Shown here: in pieces, positions 1 to 8,208 of the stretch
Layout: every line of letters starts with the position of its first letter
Numbering within the stretch: the stretch's first letter is position 1
DNA from: Rhodanobacter sp. 67-28
GTDB lineage: Bacteria; Pseudomonadota; Gammaproteobacteria; Xanthomonadales; Rhodanobacteraceae
Length of the DNA stretch: 47,983 nucleotides
NCBI GenBank assembly: GCA_001898415.1
Contig: MKTU01000027.1
Span: 121,873 to 169,855, forward strand
Direction of reading: 5' to 3'
Translations under genes and position numbers: made by a program
Notes under the pieces: model-generated
What the model was told of the DNA's origin: nothing
What the model saw: the letters and a program-made list of their open reading frames with translations, nothing else
The model's database searches: none

Positions 1-715
1 CCTTGTGGAACAGCGTGGTCTCCGGCGAATTGAGGTACTTGGGGGATTGCTCCGAGCTGAGCACCCTCCCGCCGAAGGCGATCACGCGCCCGCGCCGGTC
101 GAGGATCGGGAACATCAGCCGTTCGCGGAAGCGGTCGTACTTGCTGCCGCGTTCGCCGGTGGAAACCATGCCGGCCTCCTCGAGCAGTTCCATGCGGCGC
201 GGGCTGCTGCCCAGCGCCTTGCTCACGCCGTCGTAGCCGGCCGGCGCCCAGCCGAGGCGGAAGCGCGCGATGGTATCGGCGTCAAGGCCACGCTTCGTGC
301 AATACGCCTTCGCCTCGACGCTGCCCGGCAGCTGCTGCTGGTACCAGCTGGCGCTGGCGTCGAGCAGGGCGTAGAGATCGGTCTTGTCCTCGCGCGGGCG
401 CTCGTCGCGGCCGCCTTCGCGCGGTACGGTGAGGCCCACGGACTGCGCCAGTTCCTCCACCGCGTCGGGGAACTCCAGCCGGTCGTAGTCCATCAGGAAC
501 TTGATCGCGCTGCCGTGCACGCCGCAGCCGAAGCAGTGGAAGAACTGCTTGGCCGGGCTGACGTAGAACGACGGCGTGCGCTCGTTGTGGAACGGGCAGC
601 AGGCGGTCCACTCGCGGCCGGCCTTCTTCAACGGCACGCGCCGCTCGATCACGTCGACGATGTCGACGCGGGCGAGCAGTTCATCGATGAAGCTGTCGGG
701 GATCAGGCCGCGCAT
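1..715 (-). CDS. dnaG: DNA primase DnaG, N-terminal 238 residues (gene runs off the window)
   Basis: DnaG makes the RNA primers for lagging-strand and initiation synthesis. The translated N-terminus carries the CHC2 zinc-binding domain: Cys40 and His43 in CCPFHNERTPSF, then Cys61 and Cys64 in FHCFGCGVHG, at the same numbers as in E. coli DnaG. Further on, the start of the catalytic core is visible (RERLMFPILDRRGRVIAFGG, then PKYLNSPETTLFHK). The ATG at 715 is chosen because the zinc finger follows at the usual distance. The TOPRIM remainder and the DnaB-binding C-terminus lie beyond position 1. The gene follows rpsU, yqeY and a small membrane protein on the same strand, which is the macromolecular-synthesis operon arrangement; rpoD would be expected next (inference). 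Confidence 0.97.
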   Translation of the reverse strand, partial: MRGLIPDSFIDELLARVDIVDVIERRVPLKKAGREWTACCPFHNERTPSFYVSPAKQFFHCFGCGVHGSAIKFLMDYDRLEFPDAVEELAQSVGLTVPREGGRDERPREDKTDLYALLDASASWYQQQLPGSVEAKAYCTKRGLDADTIARFRLGWAPAGYDGVSKALGSSPRRMELLEEAGMVSTGERGSKYDRFRERLMFPILDRRGRVIAFGGRVLSSEQSPKYLNSPETTLFHK

Positions 716-813
716 AGACCGCCTAGTCTAGTCGGTCGCCGCCGGGGAGGCGCACTGGCGCCGACCGGTGGCATACCGCGAGGCGACCTGGCGCCGGCGC
801 GTGGTCGGGCCGG

Positions 814-984
814 CTAGAACAGGCTGATCACGCCGACCAGGGCCAGCACCGCGAGCAGGAACAGGATCACGAAGCACGCGAACAGCACCTTGGCGATGGT
901 CGCGGTGGCGCCGGATACGCCGCCGAAGCCGAGCCAGCCGGTGATCAGCGAAATGATGGCGAAGATGATGGCCCACTTCAGCAT
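814..984 (-). CDS. Small DUF1328/YtjA-family membrane protein, 56 aa
   Basis: The product is about 56 residues with two hydrophobic segments ([20 protein letters not shown], and [20 protein letters not shown] near the C-terminus) joined by a short Gly/Ala/Thr-rich loop that reads [11 protein letters not shown]. This pattern is typical of the DUF1328 (YtjA) family of tiny inner-membrane proteins, whose function is unknown. A good ribosome-binding site (CCGGAGGACCGC) precedes the ATG at 984. It lies between yqeY and dnaG on the same strand. It may be co-transcribed with them, though about 80 bases separate it from yqeY, so a promoter of its own is possible. Family assignment is from sequence pattern; the role is unknown. 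Confidence 0.85.
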   Translation of the reverse strand: MLKWAIIFAIISLITGWLGFGGVSGATATIAKVLFACFVILFLLAVLALVGVISLF

Positions 985-1067
985 GCGGTCCTCCGGAAGG
1001 CGATGGGGTTTGCGGAGGTTGTAGCGGGATCGGCGTGAAGGCGGCGCATCGCCGACCGGGCGGCGCG

Positions 1068-1514
1068 TCAGCCGGCCAGGCGGGCCTTGATGCGTGCGGA
1101 CACCACGCCCATGTCGGCGCGGCCGGCGGCCTTGTCCTTCACCGCGGCCACCACCTTGCCCATGTCCCGCGGCGAGCTGGCGCCGGTGTCGGCGATCGCG
1201 GCGGCGATCAGCGCGTCGATCTCGGCTTCGCCCAGCTTGGCGGGCAGGTAGGTTTCGATGACGGCCATCTCGGCGCGCTCCACCTCGGCCAGGTCTTCGC
1301 GCTGGGCGGCAACGTACTGACTGACCGAGTCCTTGCGCTGCTTCATCATCTTTTCCAGTACGGCGAGCACCTGGCCATCGTCCAGCTCGATGCGCTCATC
1401 CACCTCGCGCTGCTTGATCGCCGCGAGCATCAGCCGGATCACGCCCAGCCGCGGCTTGTCGCCGCCGCGCATGGCGGTCTTCATGTCCTCGGTGAGCTGC
1501 TGCTTGAGCGTCAT
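1068..1514 (-). CDS. yqeY: GatB/YqeY domain protein
   Basis: This 148-residue soluble protein begins [20 protein letters not shown] and continues [18 protein letters not shown]. It ends in the glycine/alanine-rich domain ([20 protein letters not shown]) that matches the tail domain of the GatB amidotransferase subunit. In GatB this domain contacts tRNA; stand-alone YqeY proteins have no firmly established role. The ATG at 1514 is preferred over upstream codons because family members begin at this motif and the upstream codons run into the rpsU terminator hairpin. The position between rpsU and dnaG is typical of many proteobacteria and supports a link to translation. Confidence 0.93.
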   Translation of the reverse strand: MTLKQQLTEDMKTAMRGGDKPRLGVIRLMLAAIKQREVDERIELDDGQVLAVLEKMMKQRKDSVSQYVAAQREDLAEVERAEMAVIETYLPAKLGEAEIDALIAAAIADTGASSPRDMGKVVAAVKDKAAGRADMGVVSARIKARLAG

Positions 1515-1549
1515 GGCGATGCCTCGTTGGGTGGAATTCCGATTCGTCG

Positions 1550-1590
1550 GAAACGGCAAAGCCGGCGTTGTCCCTGGGAACAACGCCGGC
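1550..1590 (-). terminator. Intrinsic terminator or attenuator after rpsU
   Basis: An 11-bp perfect stem (1561-1571 with 1580-1590, arms GCCGGCGTTGT and ACAACGCCGGC) is followed on the minus strand by a broken T tract (TTTGCCGTTT). It lies between rpsU and yqeY, so it could make rpsU mRNA more abundant than the downstream yqeY and dnaG messages, as the terminator between rpsU and dnaG does in E. coli. Confidence 0.7.
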
Positions 1591-1685
1591 CATGGCCTAT
1601 CCGGATGCTTGCGGCGGCAGCGAGAACCCGCGCCTGCCGCATGACTGTTGCCGCTCGACCCGCCGACGCGCGGCGGGGAGGGCGC

Positions 1686-1901
1686 TCAGTACAGGCGGAC
1701 CTTGCGCGAAACGTCGCGCGAGAGGCGACGCAGGTGGCGCTTGACGGCGGCAGCGCGCTTGCGCTTGCGCTCCTGGGTCGGCTTCTCGTAGAACTCGCGC
1801 TTGCGCGTCTCGGCCAGCACGCCGGCCTTCTCGCAGGTACGCTTGAAACGACGCAGTGCGATCTCGAACGGCTCGTTCTCGCGAACTTTTACGTTGGGCA
1901 T
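1686..1901 (-). CDS. rpsU: 30S ribosomal protein S21
   Basis: This 71-residue, very basic protein starts [20 protein letters not shown] and continues with [20 protein letters not shown], the canonical bS21 sequence at the usual length. S21 is a small-subunit protein that helps base-pairing of the 16S 3' end with Shine-Dalgarno sequences. A TGGAG site lies about 8 bases before the ATG at 1901. It is the first gene of the rpsU-yqeY-dnaG block and has a strong predicted promoter about 60 bases upstream. Identification is secure. Confidence 0.98.
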   Translation of the reverse strand: MPNVKVRENEPFEIALRRFKRTCEKAGVLAETRKREFYEKPTQERKRKRAAAVKRHLRRLSRDVSRKVRLY

Positions 1902-1961
1902 GGAAACTCCAGGTGGTAATCTGCCCGCCTGTGCGGGACAGTGGAAAGTGGTGAGCCGCGA

Positions 1962-1991
1962 ATTATACCGTGGATAACAAAGAATTTTCAA
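1962..1991 (-). promoter_or_regulatory. Sigma-70 promoter of rpsU
   Basis: Reading the minus strand, TTGAAA (1991-1986) and a perfect TATAAT (1967-1962) are 18 bases apart, placing the transcript start about 55 bases upstream of the rpsU ATG. The -35 box lies inside the first codons of tsaD, so the divergent genes share this short region. Confidence 0.75.
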
Positions 1992-3031
1992 AGCCGGCCC
2001 ACCGGCCGGTGCTGGGCATCGAGAGCTCCTGCGACGAGACCGGCGTAGCCATCCTGCGCTGGCAGCCGGATGCCCCGGGGGCGGGCCTGCTGGCCCATAC
2101 CCTGTACAGCCAGATCAAGTTGCACGCCGATTACGGCGGCGTGGTGCCCGAGCTGGCCAGCCGCGACCACGTGCGCAAGCTGCTGCCGCTGATCCGCGAG
2201 GCGCTGGCGCAGGCCGGGCTGGGCGTGCGCGATCTCGGCGGGGTGGCCTACACGGCCGGTCCCGGCCTGGTCGGCGCGCTGCTGGTGGGGGCCTCGGTGG
2301 GCCGCGCGCTGGCCTGGGCGCTGGACGTGCCGGCCGTCGCCGTCCACCACATGGAAGGCCACCTGCTGGCCCCGCTGCTGGAGCAGGACCCGCCGCAGCC
2401 GCCGTTCGTGGCCTTGCTGGTGTCCGGCGGCCATTCGCTGCTGGTCGAGGTCAAGGCGATCGGCCAGTACACCATCCTGGGCGACACCCTGGACGACGCC
2501 GCCGGCGAGGCCTTCGACAAGACCGCCAAGCTGATGGGCCTGCCCTACCCGGGCGGACCGGCGCTGGCGAAACTGGCCGAACAGGGCCGGCCGGGGGTGT
2601 TCCGCTTCTCGCGGCCGATGACCGACCGGCCCGGGCTGGATTTCAGCTTCTCCGGCCTGAAGACCCAGGTGCTGCTGGCCTGGCAGAAATCCGACCAGAG
2701 CGAGCAGACCCGCGCCGACGTGGCCCGCGCCTTCGAGGAGGCGATCGTGGACACGCTGCTGATCAAGTGCCGCCGCGCACTGGAGGCCACCGGCACCCGC
2801 CGGCTGGTGATCGCCGGCGGGGTGGGCGCCAACCGCAGGCTGCGTGCGGATCTGGCGGCGGCAGGCGAGAAGGACGGCTTCCGCACGTACTTCCCCCGCC
2901 TGCAGTTCTGCACCGACAACGGCGCGATGATCGCCCTGGCCGGCGCGATCCGGCTGGCCAGCGGCCAGCAGCAGGACGAAACCGTGCAGGTGCGCCCGCG
3001 CTGGGACCTGCAGACGTTGCCGGCTGCCTGA
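1970..3031 (+). CDS. tsaD: tRNA N6-adenosine threonylcarbamoyltransferase TsaD
   Basis: TsaD (formerly YgjD/Gcp) transfers the threonylcarbamoyl group to A37 of ANN-decoding tRNAs together with TsaB and TsaE. Recognisable ASKHA-fold motifs are [14 protein letters not shown] near the N-terminus, the metal-binding [22 protein letters not shown], and late in the protein [10 protein letters not shown] and [13 protein letters not shown]. Length is about 350 residues, slightly above the usual 335-340. The start is uncertain: the GTG at 1970 gives the longest form with extra residues before VLGIESS, no clear Shine-Dalgarno sequence is visible, and a downstream codon could be used. It is divergent from rpsU, a common arrangement. 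Confidence 0.97.
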   Translation: MDNKEFSKPAHRPVLGIESSCDETGVAILRWQPDAPGAGLLAHTLYSQIKLHADYGGVVPELASRDHVRKLLPLIREALAQAGLGVRDLGGVAYTAGPGLVGALLVGASVGRALAWALDVPAVAVHHMEGHLLAPLLEQDPPQPPFVALLVSGGHSLLVEVKAIGQYTILGDTLDDAAGEAFDKTAKLMGLPYPGGPALAKLAEQGRPGVFRFSRPMTDRPGLDFSFSGLKTQVLLAWQKSDQSEQTRADVARAFEEAIVDTLLIKCRRALEATGTRRLVIAGGVGANRRLRADLAAAGEKDGFRTYFPRLQFCTDNGAMIALAGAIRLASGQQQDETVQVRPRWDLQTLPAA

Positions 3032-3037
3032 GCTGCC

Positions 3038-3107
3038 GTAGGGCGGGCACCGCCCGCCGCTCCTGGTCTTGGTACGTCGAAAAGCCGGCGGGCAGTGCCC
3101 GCCCTAC
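3038..3107. repeat. Family A inverted-repeat (REP-like) element, copy 1
   Basis: Two palindromic units face each other: 3038-3058 (GTAGGGCGGGC then CCGCCCGCC) and 3087-3107 (GGCGGGCAG then TGCCCGCCCTAC). They are separated by 28 bases. The GTAG head with a GC-rich hairpin matches the architecture of REP elements known from Xanthomonadales such as Stenotrophomonas. This copy lies between the convergent 3' ends of tsaD and rluF and may act in transcription termination. Copies 2 and 3 are at 17942-18005 and 19233-19291. Confidence 0.85.
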
Positions 3108-3122
3108 AAAGCGACTACGCGC

Positions 3123-3842
3123 TCACCATTGCGTGCGCCCGGGCAGCAAGCCCTTCAGCTCCGCGTCGGTGAGGTTGCGCCACTGGCCGGGTTTCAGGTG
3201 GGCCAGCTTCACGTTGTCGATGCGCACGCGGCGCAATTGGGTCACGCGATAGCCGAACGCCGCCGCCATCAGGCGGATCTGCCGGTTCAGGCCCTGGGTC
3301 AGCACGATGGCGAAGCCGAACTTCGCGATCCGGCGCACGCGGCAGCGCTGGGTCAGCTGGCCGTGGATGCGCACGCCCTTGCTCATGCCGGCGATGAACT
3401 CGTCGGTGACCGCCTTGTTCACGCCGACCAGGTATTCCTTCTCGTGGTGGTTTTCCGCGCGCAGGATCTCGTTGACGATGTCGCCATTGCTGGTGAGCAG
3501 GATCAACCCTTCGGAATCCTTGTCCAGCCGGCCGATCGGGAAGATCCGCTGCGGGTGGTCGACGAAATCCACGATGTTGCCGGCCACGCTCTGGTCGGTG
3601 GTGCAGGTGATGCCGACCGGCTTGTTCAGCGCGATGTAGACCGCCTTCTTCGCCGCCGGCGTGGCGGCCAGCACGCGCGCCCGGACGATCTCGCCATCCA
3701 CGCGGACCTCGTCGCCGTCCAGCGCCTTGGCGCCAGTGCCGACCACCTCGCCGTTGATGCTGACGCGCCCGGCGAGCAGCCACTCGTCGGCTTCGCGGCG
3801 CGAACACAGGCCGGCTTCGCTGATGTACTTGTTTACGCGCAT
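3123..3842 (-). CDS. rluF: 23S rRNA pseudouridine(2604) synthase, RluF-type
   Basis: The 239-residue protein has an N-terminal S4 RNA-binding domain (MRVNKYISEAGLCSRREADE) and a RsuA/RluB/RluF-type catalytic domain with GRLDKDSEGL, in which Asp107 is the catalytic aspartate. The downstream motifs HEKEYLV and LNRQIRLM are also conserved. RluF modifies U2604 of 23S rRNA (and tRNA-Tyr in E. coli). The overall pattern, including NIVDFVDHPQRIFPIGRLDK, matches RluF better than RluB or RluE. It lacks the long basic C-terminal tail of E. coli RluF, ending at GRTQW. A heptad repeat array starts 7 bases upstream of the ATG, so the native leader and ribosome-binding site appear to be displaced. Confidence 0.9.
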   Translation of the reverse strand: MRVNKYISEAGLCSRREADEWLLAGRVSINGEVVGTGAKALDGDEVRVDGEIVRARVLAATPAAKKAVYIALNKPVGITCTTDQSVAGNIVDFVDHPQRIFPIGRLDKDSEGLILLTSNGDIVNEILRAENHHEKEYLVGVNKAVTDEFIAGMSKGVRIHGQLTQRCRVRRIAKFGFAIVLTQGLNRQIRLMAAAFGYRVTQLRRVRIDNVKLAHLKPGQWRNLTDAELKGLLPGRTQW

Positions 3843-3848
3843 AAGGCC

Positions 3849-4008
3849 GGGAATCGGGAATGGGGAATCGGGAATCGGGAATCGGGAATCGGTGAGGTTG
3901 GGTGAGGTCGCTCTGATCGGATTTCGTATGGTTTTCGGGCATTGGGCGAGGCGCGTGGCTCACGTTCTGCAGCTTTTACCTATTCTCGATTCCCTATTCC
4001 CGATTCTC
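3849..4008. repeat. Family D facing heptad arrays, copy 1 (no gene inside)
   Basis: The left array at 3849-3890 has six tandem heptads of the form GGGAATC; the second ends in G. The right array at 3981-4008 has four inverted heptads of the form GATTCCC/TATTCCC, two of them with a mismatch. The 90 bases between hold no convincing ORF. The left array abuts the rluF start and the right array overlaps the stop codon of the ABC permease. The same arrays occur at 32276-32368 in uvrD and at 43482-43910 between accB and accC. Confidence 0.88.
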
Positions 4009-4783
4009 AGCTCCTCAGCCCCACGCCGCGCCTGAGCAGTTGCAGCGCCGCGATCGACAGCCCGGCGATGAACCCCAGCATCACCGCGAAGGCCCAGCCC
4101 ACCGATACGTCGCTGATGCCGAGCACGCCGTAGCGGAAGGCGTTGACCATGTACAGGATCGGGTTGGCGTGCGATATCGCGCGCCATGGCTCGCCCAGCA
4201 TGTCGATCGAATAGAACACGCCGCCCAGGTAGGTCAGCGGCGTGATCACGAAGGTGGGCACCAGGGCGATGTCGTCGAACTTGCTGGCGAACACCGCGTT
4301 GATGAACCCGGCCAGAGCGAAGATCACCGCACCCAGCAGCACCGCGGCCAGCGCGGTCAGCGGGTGCGCCACGTGCAGCGACGTGAAGAACAGCGCGACC
4401 ACCAGCACCAGCGCGCCGACCACCAGGGCGCGTGCGACCGCGCCGATCACGTAACCGGAGAGGATCGCCCAGTTGGCCATCGGGGCCACCAGCATCTCCT
4501 CCACCGAGCGCTGGAACTTGGCGCCGTAGAACGAGCTGGAGATGTTCATGTAGCTGTTGTTGATGACCGACATCATGACCAGGCCGGGCACGATGTACTG
4601 CATGTAGCTGAACCCGCCCGCAATCGGGCCGATGCGGCTGCCGATCAGCTTGCCGAAGATGATGAAGTACAGCGTCATCGTGATGACGGGCGGGATCAGC
4701 GTCTGGGTCCAGATGCGCAGGATGCGCACGATTTCGCGCCGCGCGACGGTGTACAGCGCGACGAGGTTGGTGGAACTGCTCAT
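4007..4783 (-). CDS. yadH: ABC-2 type transporter permease, YadH-like
   Basis: This 258-residue integral membrane protein has six hydrophobic stretches and the ABC-2 permease signature (for example QYIVPGLVMMSVINNSYMN and FVITPLTYLGGVFYSIDML). With the overlapping ATPase gene it forms a complete exporter. The YadGH family is widespread, and its substrate in E. coli is not settled. The start at 4783 overlaps the ATPase stop by four bases (ATGA), which implies translational coupling. The C-terminus LLRRGVGLRS is normal for the family. Its TGA stop overlaps the last heptad of a family D repeat, so the repeat was inserted right at the gene end. Confidence 0.92.
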   Translation of the reverse strand: MSSSTNLVALYTVARREIVRILRIWTQTLIPPVITMTLYFIIFGKLIGSRIGPIAGGFSYMQYIVPGLVMMSVINNSYMNISSSFYGAKFQRSVEEMLVAPMANWAILSGYVIGAVARALVVGALVLVVALFFTSLHVAHPLTALAAVLLGAVIFALAGFINAVFASKFDDIALVPTFVITPLTYLGGVFYSIDMLGEPWRAISHANPILYMVNAFRYGVLGISDVSVGWAFAVMLGFIAGLSIAALQLLRRGVGLRS

Positions 4784-5742
4784 GCCGCCTTCTCCCGCTC
4801 CGGTGCGCGGCCTTGCTCCACCAGTCGCACGAACAGTTCCTCCAGCCGGTTGGTCTTGGTGCGCATGGAATGCACCGTGATGCCCCGCTCGGTGAGCGCG
4901 CTGAACAGCGCGTTGAGATCCTGCTTGCGGGCCATCTCGGCTTCCAGCGTGCGCTCGTCGACGCGGCGCAGGGCGATGCCGGCCACGCTGGGCAACTCGG
5001 CCGGCGGCTCGGCCAGGTCGAGCACGAAGGTTTCCACGTCCAGCGTCGCCAGCAGGCGCTTCATGCTGGTGTTCTCGATGATGGTGCCGTGGTCGATGAT
5101 CGCGATGTTGCGGCACAGCGACTCGGCTTCCTCCAGGTAGTGCGTGGTCAGGATCACCGTGGTGCCGGCCGCGTTGATGGCGCTGACGAAGTGCCACATC
5201 GAGCGGCGGATCTCGATGTCCACGCCGGCGGTGGGCTCGTCCAGGATCAGCAGCTTCGGCTCGTTCATCATCGCGCGGGCGATCATCAGGCGGCGCTTCA
5301 TGCCGCCGGACATCTCGCGCGCCTGGTGGAACGCCTTGTCCCACAGGCGCAGTTCCTTCAGGTACTTCTCCGCGCGCTCGGCGGCGAGCTTGCGCGGGAT
5401 GCCGTAGAAGCCGGCCTCGTTGACGCAGATGTCGAACGGCTTCTCGAACTGGTTGAAATTGATCTCCTGCGGCACCAGCCCGATCAGCCGCATCGCCTCG
5501 CTGCGCTCGCGCGCCACCGAGCGGCCGAACACGCGCGCGTCGCCGCTGCTGGCGTTGACCAGCGAGGACAGGATGCCGATCAGGGTCGACTTGCCCGCGC
5601 CGTTGGGGCCGAGCAGGGCAAAGAAGTCGCCGGGCTGCACGGTCAGGCTGACGCCCTTGAGCGCTTCCACGCCGTTGCGGTAGACCTTGCGCAGGTTGTC
5701 GACGACCAGCGCGGGGGGCGAATCGTTGTGCGGAGCGGACAT
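4780..5742 (-). CDS. yadG: ABC transporter ATP-binding protein, YadG-like
   Basis: This 320-residue ATPase carries Walker A (GPNGAGKST), the Q-loop (GLVPQEINFNQFEKP), the ABC signature (MSGGMKRRLMIARAM), Walker B (LLILDEPTAGVD) and the H-loop (TTHYLEEAE). After the ATPase core, a C-terminal domain of about 80 residues is typical of drug- or antibiotic-type exporters. It powers the YadH-like permease encoded next. The ATG at 5742 gives MSAPHNDSPPALVVDNLRKV, the usual family start. The gene is divergent from fpr, with a shared intergenic region of about 90 bases. Confidence 0.93.
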   Translation of the reverse strand: MSAPHNDSPPALVVDNLRKVYRNGVEALKGVSLTVQPGDFFALLGPNGAGKSTLIGILSSLVNASSGDARVFGRSVARERSEAMRLIGLVPQEINFNQFEKPFDICVNEAGFYGIPRKLAAERAEKYLKELRLWDKAFHQAREMSGGMKRRLMIARAMMNEPKLLILDEPTAGVDIEIRRSMWHFVSAINAAGTTVILTTHYLEEAESLCRNIAIIDHGTIIENTSMKRLLATLDVETFVLDLAEPPAELPSVAGIALRRVDERTLEAEMARKQDLNALFSALTERGITVHSMRTKTNRLEELFVRLVEQGRAPEREKAA

Positions 5743-5770
5743 GGGCTGCGCCAGGAGGGACAAGCCGCTT

Positions 5771-5799
5771 ATTATACGGGGCTGACCACCATCGTCCGG
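5771..5799 (-). promoter_or_regulatory. Probable promoter of the yadGH exporter operon
   Basis: On the minus strand a perfect TATAAT (5776-5771, in the context CCGTATAAT) lies about 30 bases upstream of the ATPase start. The -35 region 17 bases away (CCGGAC) is weak, so the promoter may need an activator. Confidence 0.45.
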
Positions 5800-5833
5800 G
5801 TCCGCCCGACGCACACACTGTTTCGGGAATGCC

Positions 5834-6580
5834 ATGGCCGAATCCTTCCAGCTCCGTCTCGTCGACGCCTACATGCTCGCCCCGACGGTGCGCCACCTGG
5901 TGTTCGAGCGCGTCGACGGCCAGCCGCTGGCGTTCCAGCCCGGCCAGTTCCTGCAGGTGCATTTCCATTACGACGACGGCACCCCCACCAAGCGCAGCTA
6001 CTCGGTGGGCAGCGTCGGGGACGGCGCCTCGCCCGTGCAGCGGATCGAGATCGCGGTGAGCTACGTCGAGGGCGGCGCCGCGACCAAGCTGCTCGGCGAA
6101 CTGCCGATCGGAGGCGTGGTCGACGCCAGCGGCCCCTACGGCCGCTTCTGCCTGCAGGAGGCCGACACCCACCCGCGTTACCTGCTGCTGGCCACCGGCA
6201 CCGGGGTCACCCCGTATCGCGCCATGCTGCCGCAGATCGAGAAACTGCTCGCGGGCGGCGATCGCGAAGTGGTGCTGCTGTACGGCGCCCGCAACGAAAC
6301 CGAACTGCTCTACGGCGAGGAGTTCGAGGCGTTCGCGCAACGCCATCCCGGCTTTCGGTTCCACGGCTGCCTCAGCCGCGAGGCCCGCGCCGTGCCGCGC
6401 CCCGGCGATCGGGCCGGCCACGTGCAGAACGTGCTGGCCGAACTCGGCCCCAGCGCCGAGCGCGACATCGCCTACCTGTGCGGCAACCCCAACATGGTCG
6501 ATGCCGCCTACGCGGCCCTGCAGGAGTTCGGCCTGCCGGTGCGGCAGATCCGTCGCGAGAAGTACATCTCCTCGCGCTGA
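5834..6580 (+). CDS. fpr: Ferredoxin--NADP+ reductase, Fpr-type
   Basis: This 248-residue FAD-dependent reductase moves electrons between NADPH and ferredoxin or flavodoxin. It shows the FAD-binding motif KRSYSVGS, the NADP-binding loop LLATGTGVTPYRAM, the second nucleotide motif YLCGNPNMVDAAY, and the C-terminal REKYISSR tail that stacks on the flavin in the bacterial Fpr subfamily. The chosen ATG at 5834 has a short GGAAT upstream. In other proteobacteria Fpr supports Fe-S cluster repair, ferredoxin recycling and oxidative-stress defence. Its neighbours here do not define its partner. Confidence 0.93.
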   Translation: MAESFQLRLVDAYMLAPTVRHLVFERVDGQPLAFQPGQFLQVHFHYDDGTPTKRSYSVGSVGDGASPVQRIEIAVSYVEGGAATKLLGELPIGGVVDASGPYGRFCLQEADTHPRYLLLATGTGVTPYRAMLPQIEKLLAGGDREVVLLYGARNETELLYGEEFEAFAQRHPGFRFHGCLSREARAVPRPGDRAGHVQNVLAELGPSAERDIAYLCGNPNMVDAAYAALQEFGLPVRQIRREKYISSR

Positions 6581-6683
6581 CGTCGCCGACCTTCCCGGTT
6601 CACGCCTCTTCCACGCGCGCATCACGCGCGAGGCGGTATGCAGGCGGACATGGAAGCGGCATGGCGTTCTTGCCCGGCTGAAA

Positions 6684-6699
6684 CGTGACGCACATCACA
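6684..6699. promoter_or_regulatory. CRP/Clp-like binding site upstream of the lone fimbrial gene
   Basis: CGTGA-N6-TCACA matches 9 of 10 positions of the CRP/Clp consensus TGTGA-N6-TCACA. It sits 105 bases before the ATG at 6804, in a gene-free stretch of 223 bases. A second such site lies near the fimbrial operon promoter at 12613-12628. Confidence 0.6.
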
Positions 6700-6803
6700 G
6701 TTTGCGATGCGCGCCGGCTCCGCCGCTAAAGCCCGCACAAGCGCTGCCGAAAAGCCACTTGAGTCGCCCCGTCACAGGCGGGTTTGCGCAAGAGGTGCAG
6801 GGC

Positions 6804-7166
6804 ATGAGGAGTTCGTGGAGCAGCAACGTGGTCGGAGGCGCATGGATGGCGCTGGCTCTGCTGGGCGCCTTCTCGGTGGCCAAGGCCGCCAGTGGGCGCA
6901 TCTCGTTTTCCGGCGCGGTGGTCGAACCGACCTGTACCGTGCCGGCCCACTACCTTGCCGCCAGCATCGCCGCCCCGGCCGTCGACGCCCGCGCGCCGCT
7001 GCGACTCGCCTGCGGCCAGACCGCGACCGATCCAGGGCGGCCGTATTCGCGCGTGGTGCTGGATCTGGATGCGACGCGTGTCGCCGGCGATCGCCTGCTG
7101 ACCTATTTCACCCGCAATCAGCATGGCGCAACCGCCGCGAAGCTTGTCGTGCACACCTACGAGTGA
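6804..7166 (+). CDS. Short fimbrial-subunit-like secreted protein
   Basis: This 120-residue protein has a signal peptide (residues 1 to about 28, ending SVAKA) followed by GRISFSGAVVEPTCTV, the typical N-terminal strand of mature type 1 pilins, with a Cys pair (VVEPTC and LRLACG). The mature part is only about 92 residues, short for a pilin domain of about 150, and it ends in LVVHTYE. It could be a minor subunit, an anchor or terminator, or a decayed pilin. It converges on the tip-adhesin gene at the far end of the fimbrial operon and has its own upstream CRP-like site, suggesting separate transcription under shared control (inference). Confidence 0.65.
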   Translation: MRSSWSSNVVGGAWMALALLGAFSVAKAASGRISFSGAVVEPTCTVPAHYLAASIAAPAVDARAPLRLACGQTATDPGRPYSRVVLDLDATRVAGDRLLTYFTRNQHGATAAKLVVHTYE

Positions 7167-7206
7167 GGAGGGGTCGGGCCCGCCATCCGGCGTTGTCGCG
7201 CGTCCT

Positions 7207-8208
7207 TCAGGGGTAGGTCAACGTATAGGTGGCTGTCGCCGTGACCGACCCCGATGCAAGCGCTCCCGTGGTCCGGTAGTAGCGTGCGACCAGCGGGATT
7301 TGCGACGCACCACTGGCCGCGTTGAAGGTGACGGCCGTGCCCAGCGCGACCGGATTGCCGCTGGTTCCCGGCGCGCCGTTCCAGACGATCTGGATACCGA
7401 CTCCCGTTGCCGTCCCGCTGTTCGACAACACGCCGTTGGGTCGGTTGACCGGGTTGGTCGAGTCCAGCGTGATCGCCAGCTTGGCGTTTGCCGAGCAGGT
7501 CAGCGGGATCGCGAAAGGCTTGTCACCCGTGGTCACGCCGGTCCCGCCGGCGAGAGCGCTGGTGGTGACCGTCGGCAGCGGCACGGTCAGGCTTGACGGC
7601 ACGCTGCAGGCCGGGGCCACGAAAGTCAGCGATCCGGCCAGCACGATGGATGCGTCGACAATGTTGTTGCTGACGGTGCCGGCCTGAAAGTCGGCGAGCG
7701 CGCCGGACACCACCGTGCCGTCGGCGATATTGCCGGTCTTCACCAGCTCGACCGTGACGGGGTCCGCTTCAGTCCAGGTGGAGCTGCCGTCCAGGCTCTG
7801 GAACGGCCAGGGGCCGATGAGTCCGGGGTAACTGCCCGAAGTCTGGGTGATCCGGAAGCTGATGCCGGTGGTGCCGATCGGGAACAGGTATTGCCCGGCA
7901 GCGGGAGTCGCGCCGGCACGGTTCGTCAGGCCCCAGTAGTTCTGGTTGCCGTTGCACTTGAAACTCACCGGTTGGCTGATTCCGGTCAGGCCGGAGGTGT
8001 AGAGCGTGGCGCCCACCGGGATGCCGGGATCGTTGACGATGGTCGCCGGGACGCCAACGGAATACGTGCCTGTTGAGTCGCCACGGCTGAAGGAGCAGCC
8101 GGCATGCGCGACGGGCGTTGCTGCCAGCAGGGTGCAAGCCAGCAGCAGGAGCCACCGGTTCGGCAATCGGAATGCCCGCGGGATGGAGGTGATGGGACCG
8201 TTGCTCAT
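7207..8208 (-). CDS. Fimbrial tip adhesin-like protein
   Basis: This 333-residue exported protein has a signal peptide ending near ATPVAHA. An N-terminal half of unknown binding specificity begins GCSFSRGDSTGTYSV. A C-terminal pilin domain begins about GSLTFVAPACSVPSSLTV and carries a second Cys in PLTCSANAK. A two-domain layout, lectin-like then pilin, is characteristic of FimH/MrkD-type tip adhesins of chaperone-usher fimbriae. It is the last gene of the operon; its ATG overlaps the usher stop by four bases. The ligand cannot be predicted from sequence alone. Confidence 0.8.
   Translation of the reverse strand: MSNGPITSIPRAFRLPNRWLLLLACTLLAATPVAHAGCSFSRGDSTGTYSVGVPATIVNDPGIPVGATLYTSGLTGISQPVSFKCNGNQNYWGLTNRAGATPAAGQYLFPIGTTGISFRITQTSGSYPGLIGPWPFQSLDGSSTWTEADPVTVELVKTGNIADGTVVSGALADFQAGTVSNNIVDASIVLAGSLTFVAPACSVPSSLTVPLPTVTTSALAGGTGVTTGDKPFAIPLTCSANAKLAITLDSTNPVNRPNGVLSNSGTATGVGIQIVWNGAPGTSGNPVALGTAVTFNAASGASQIPLVARYYRTTGALASGSVTATATYTLTYP

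Noticed and set aside
4007-6625. Minus-strand open frame of 872 codons that runs into the YadH-like permease
   Set aside because: Only the last 258 codons match a family. The upstream part lies across the ATPase gene in another frame and opposite fpr.
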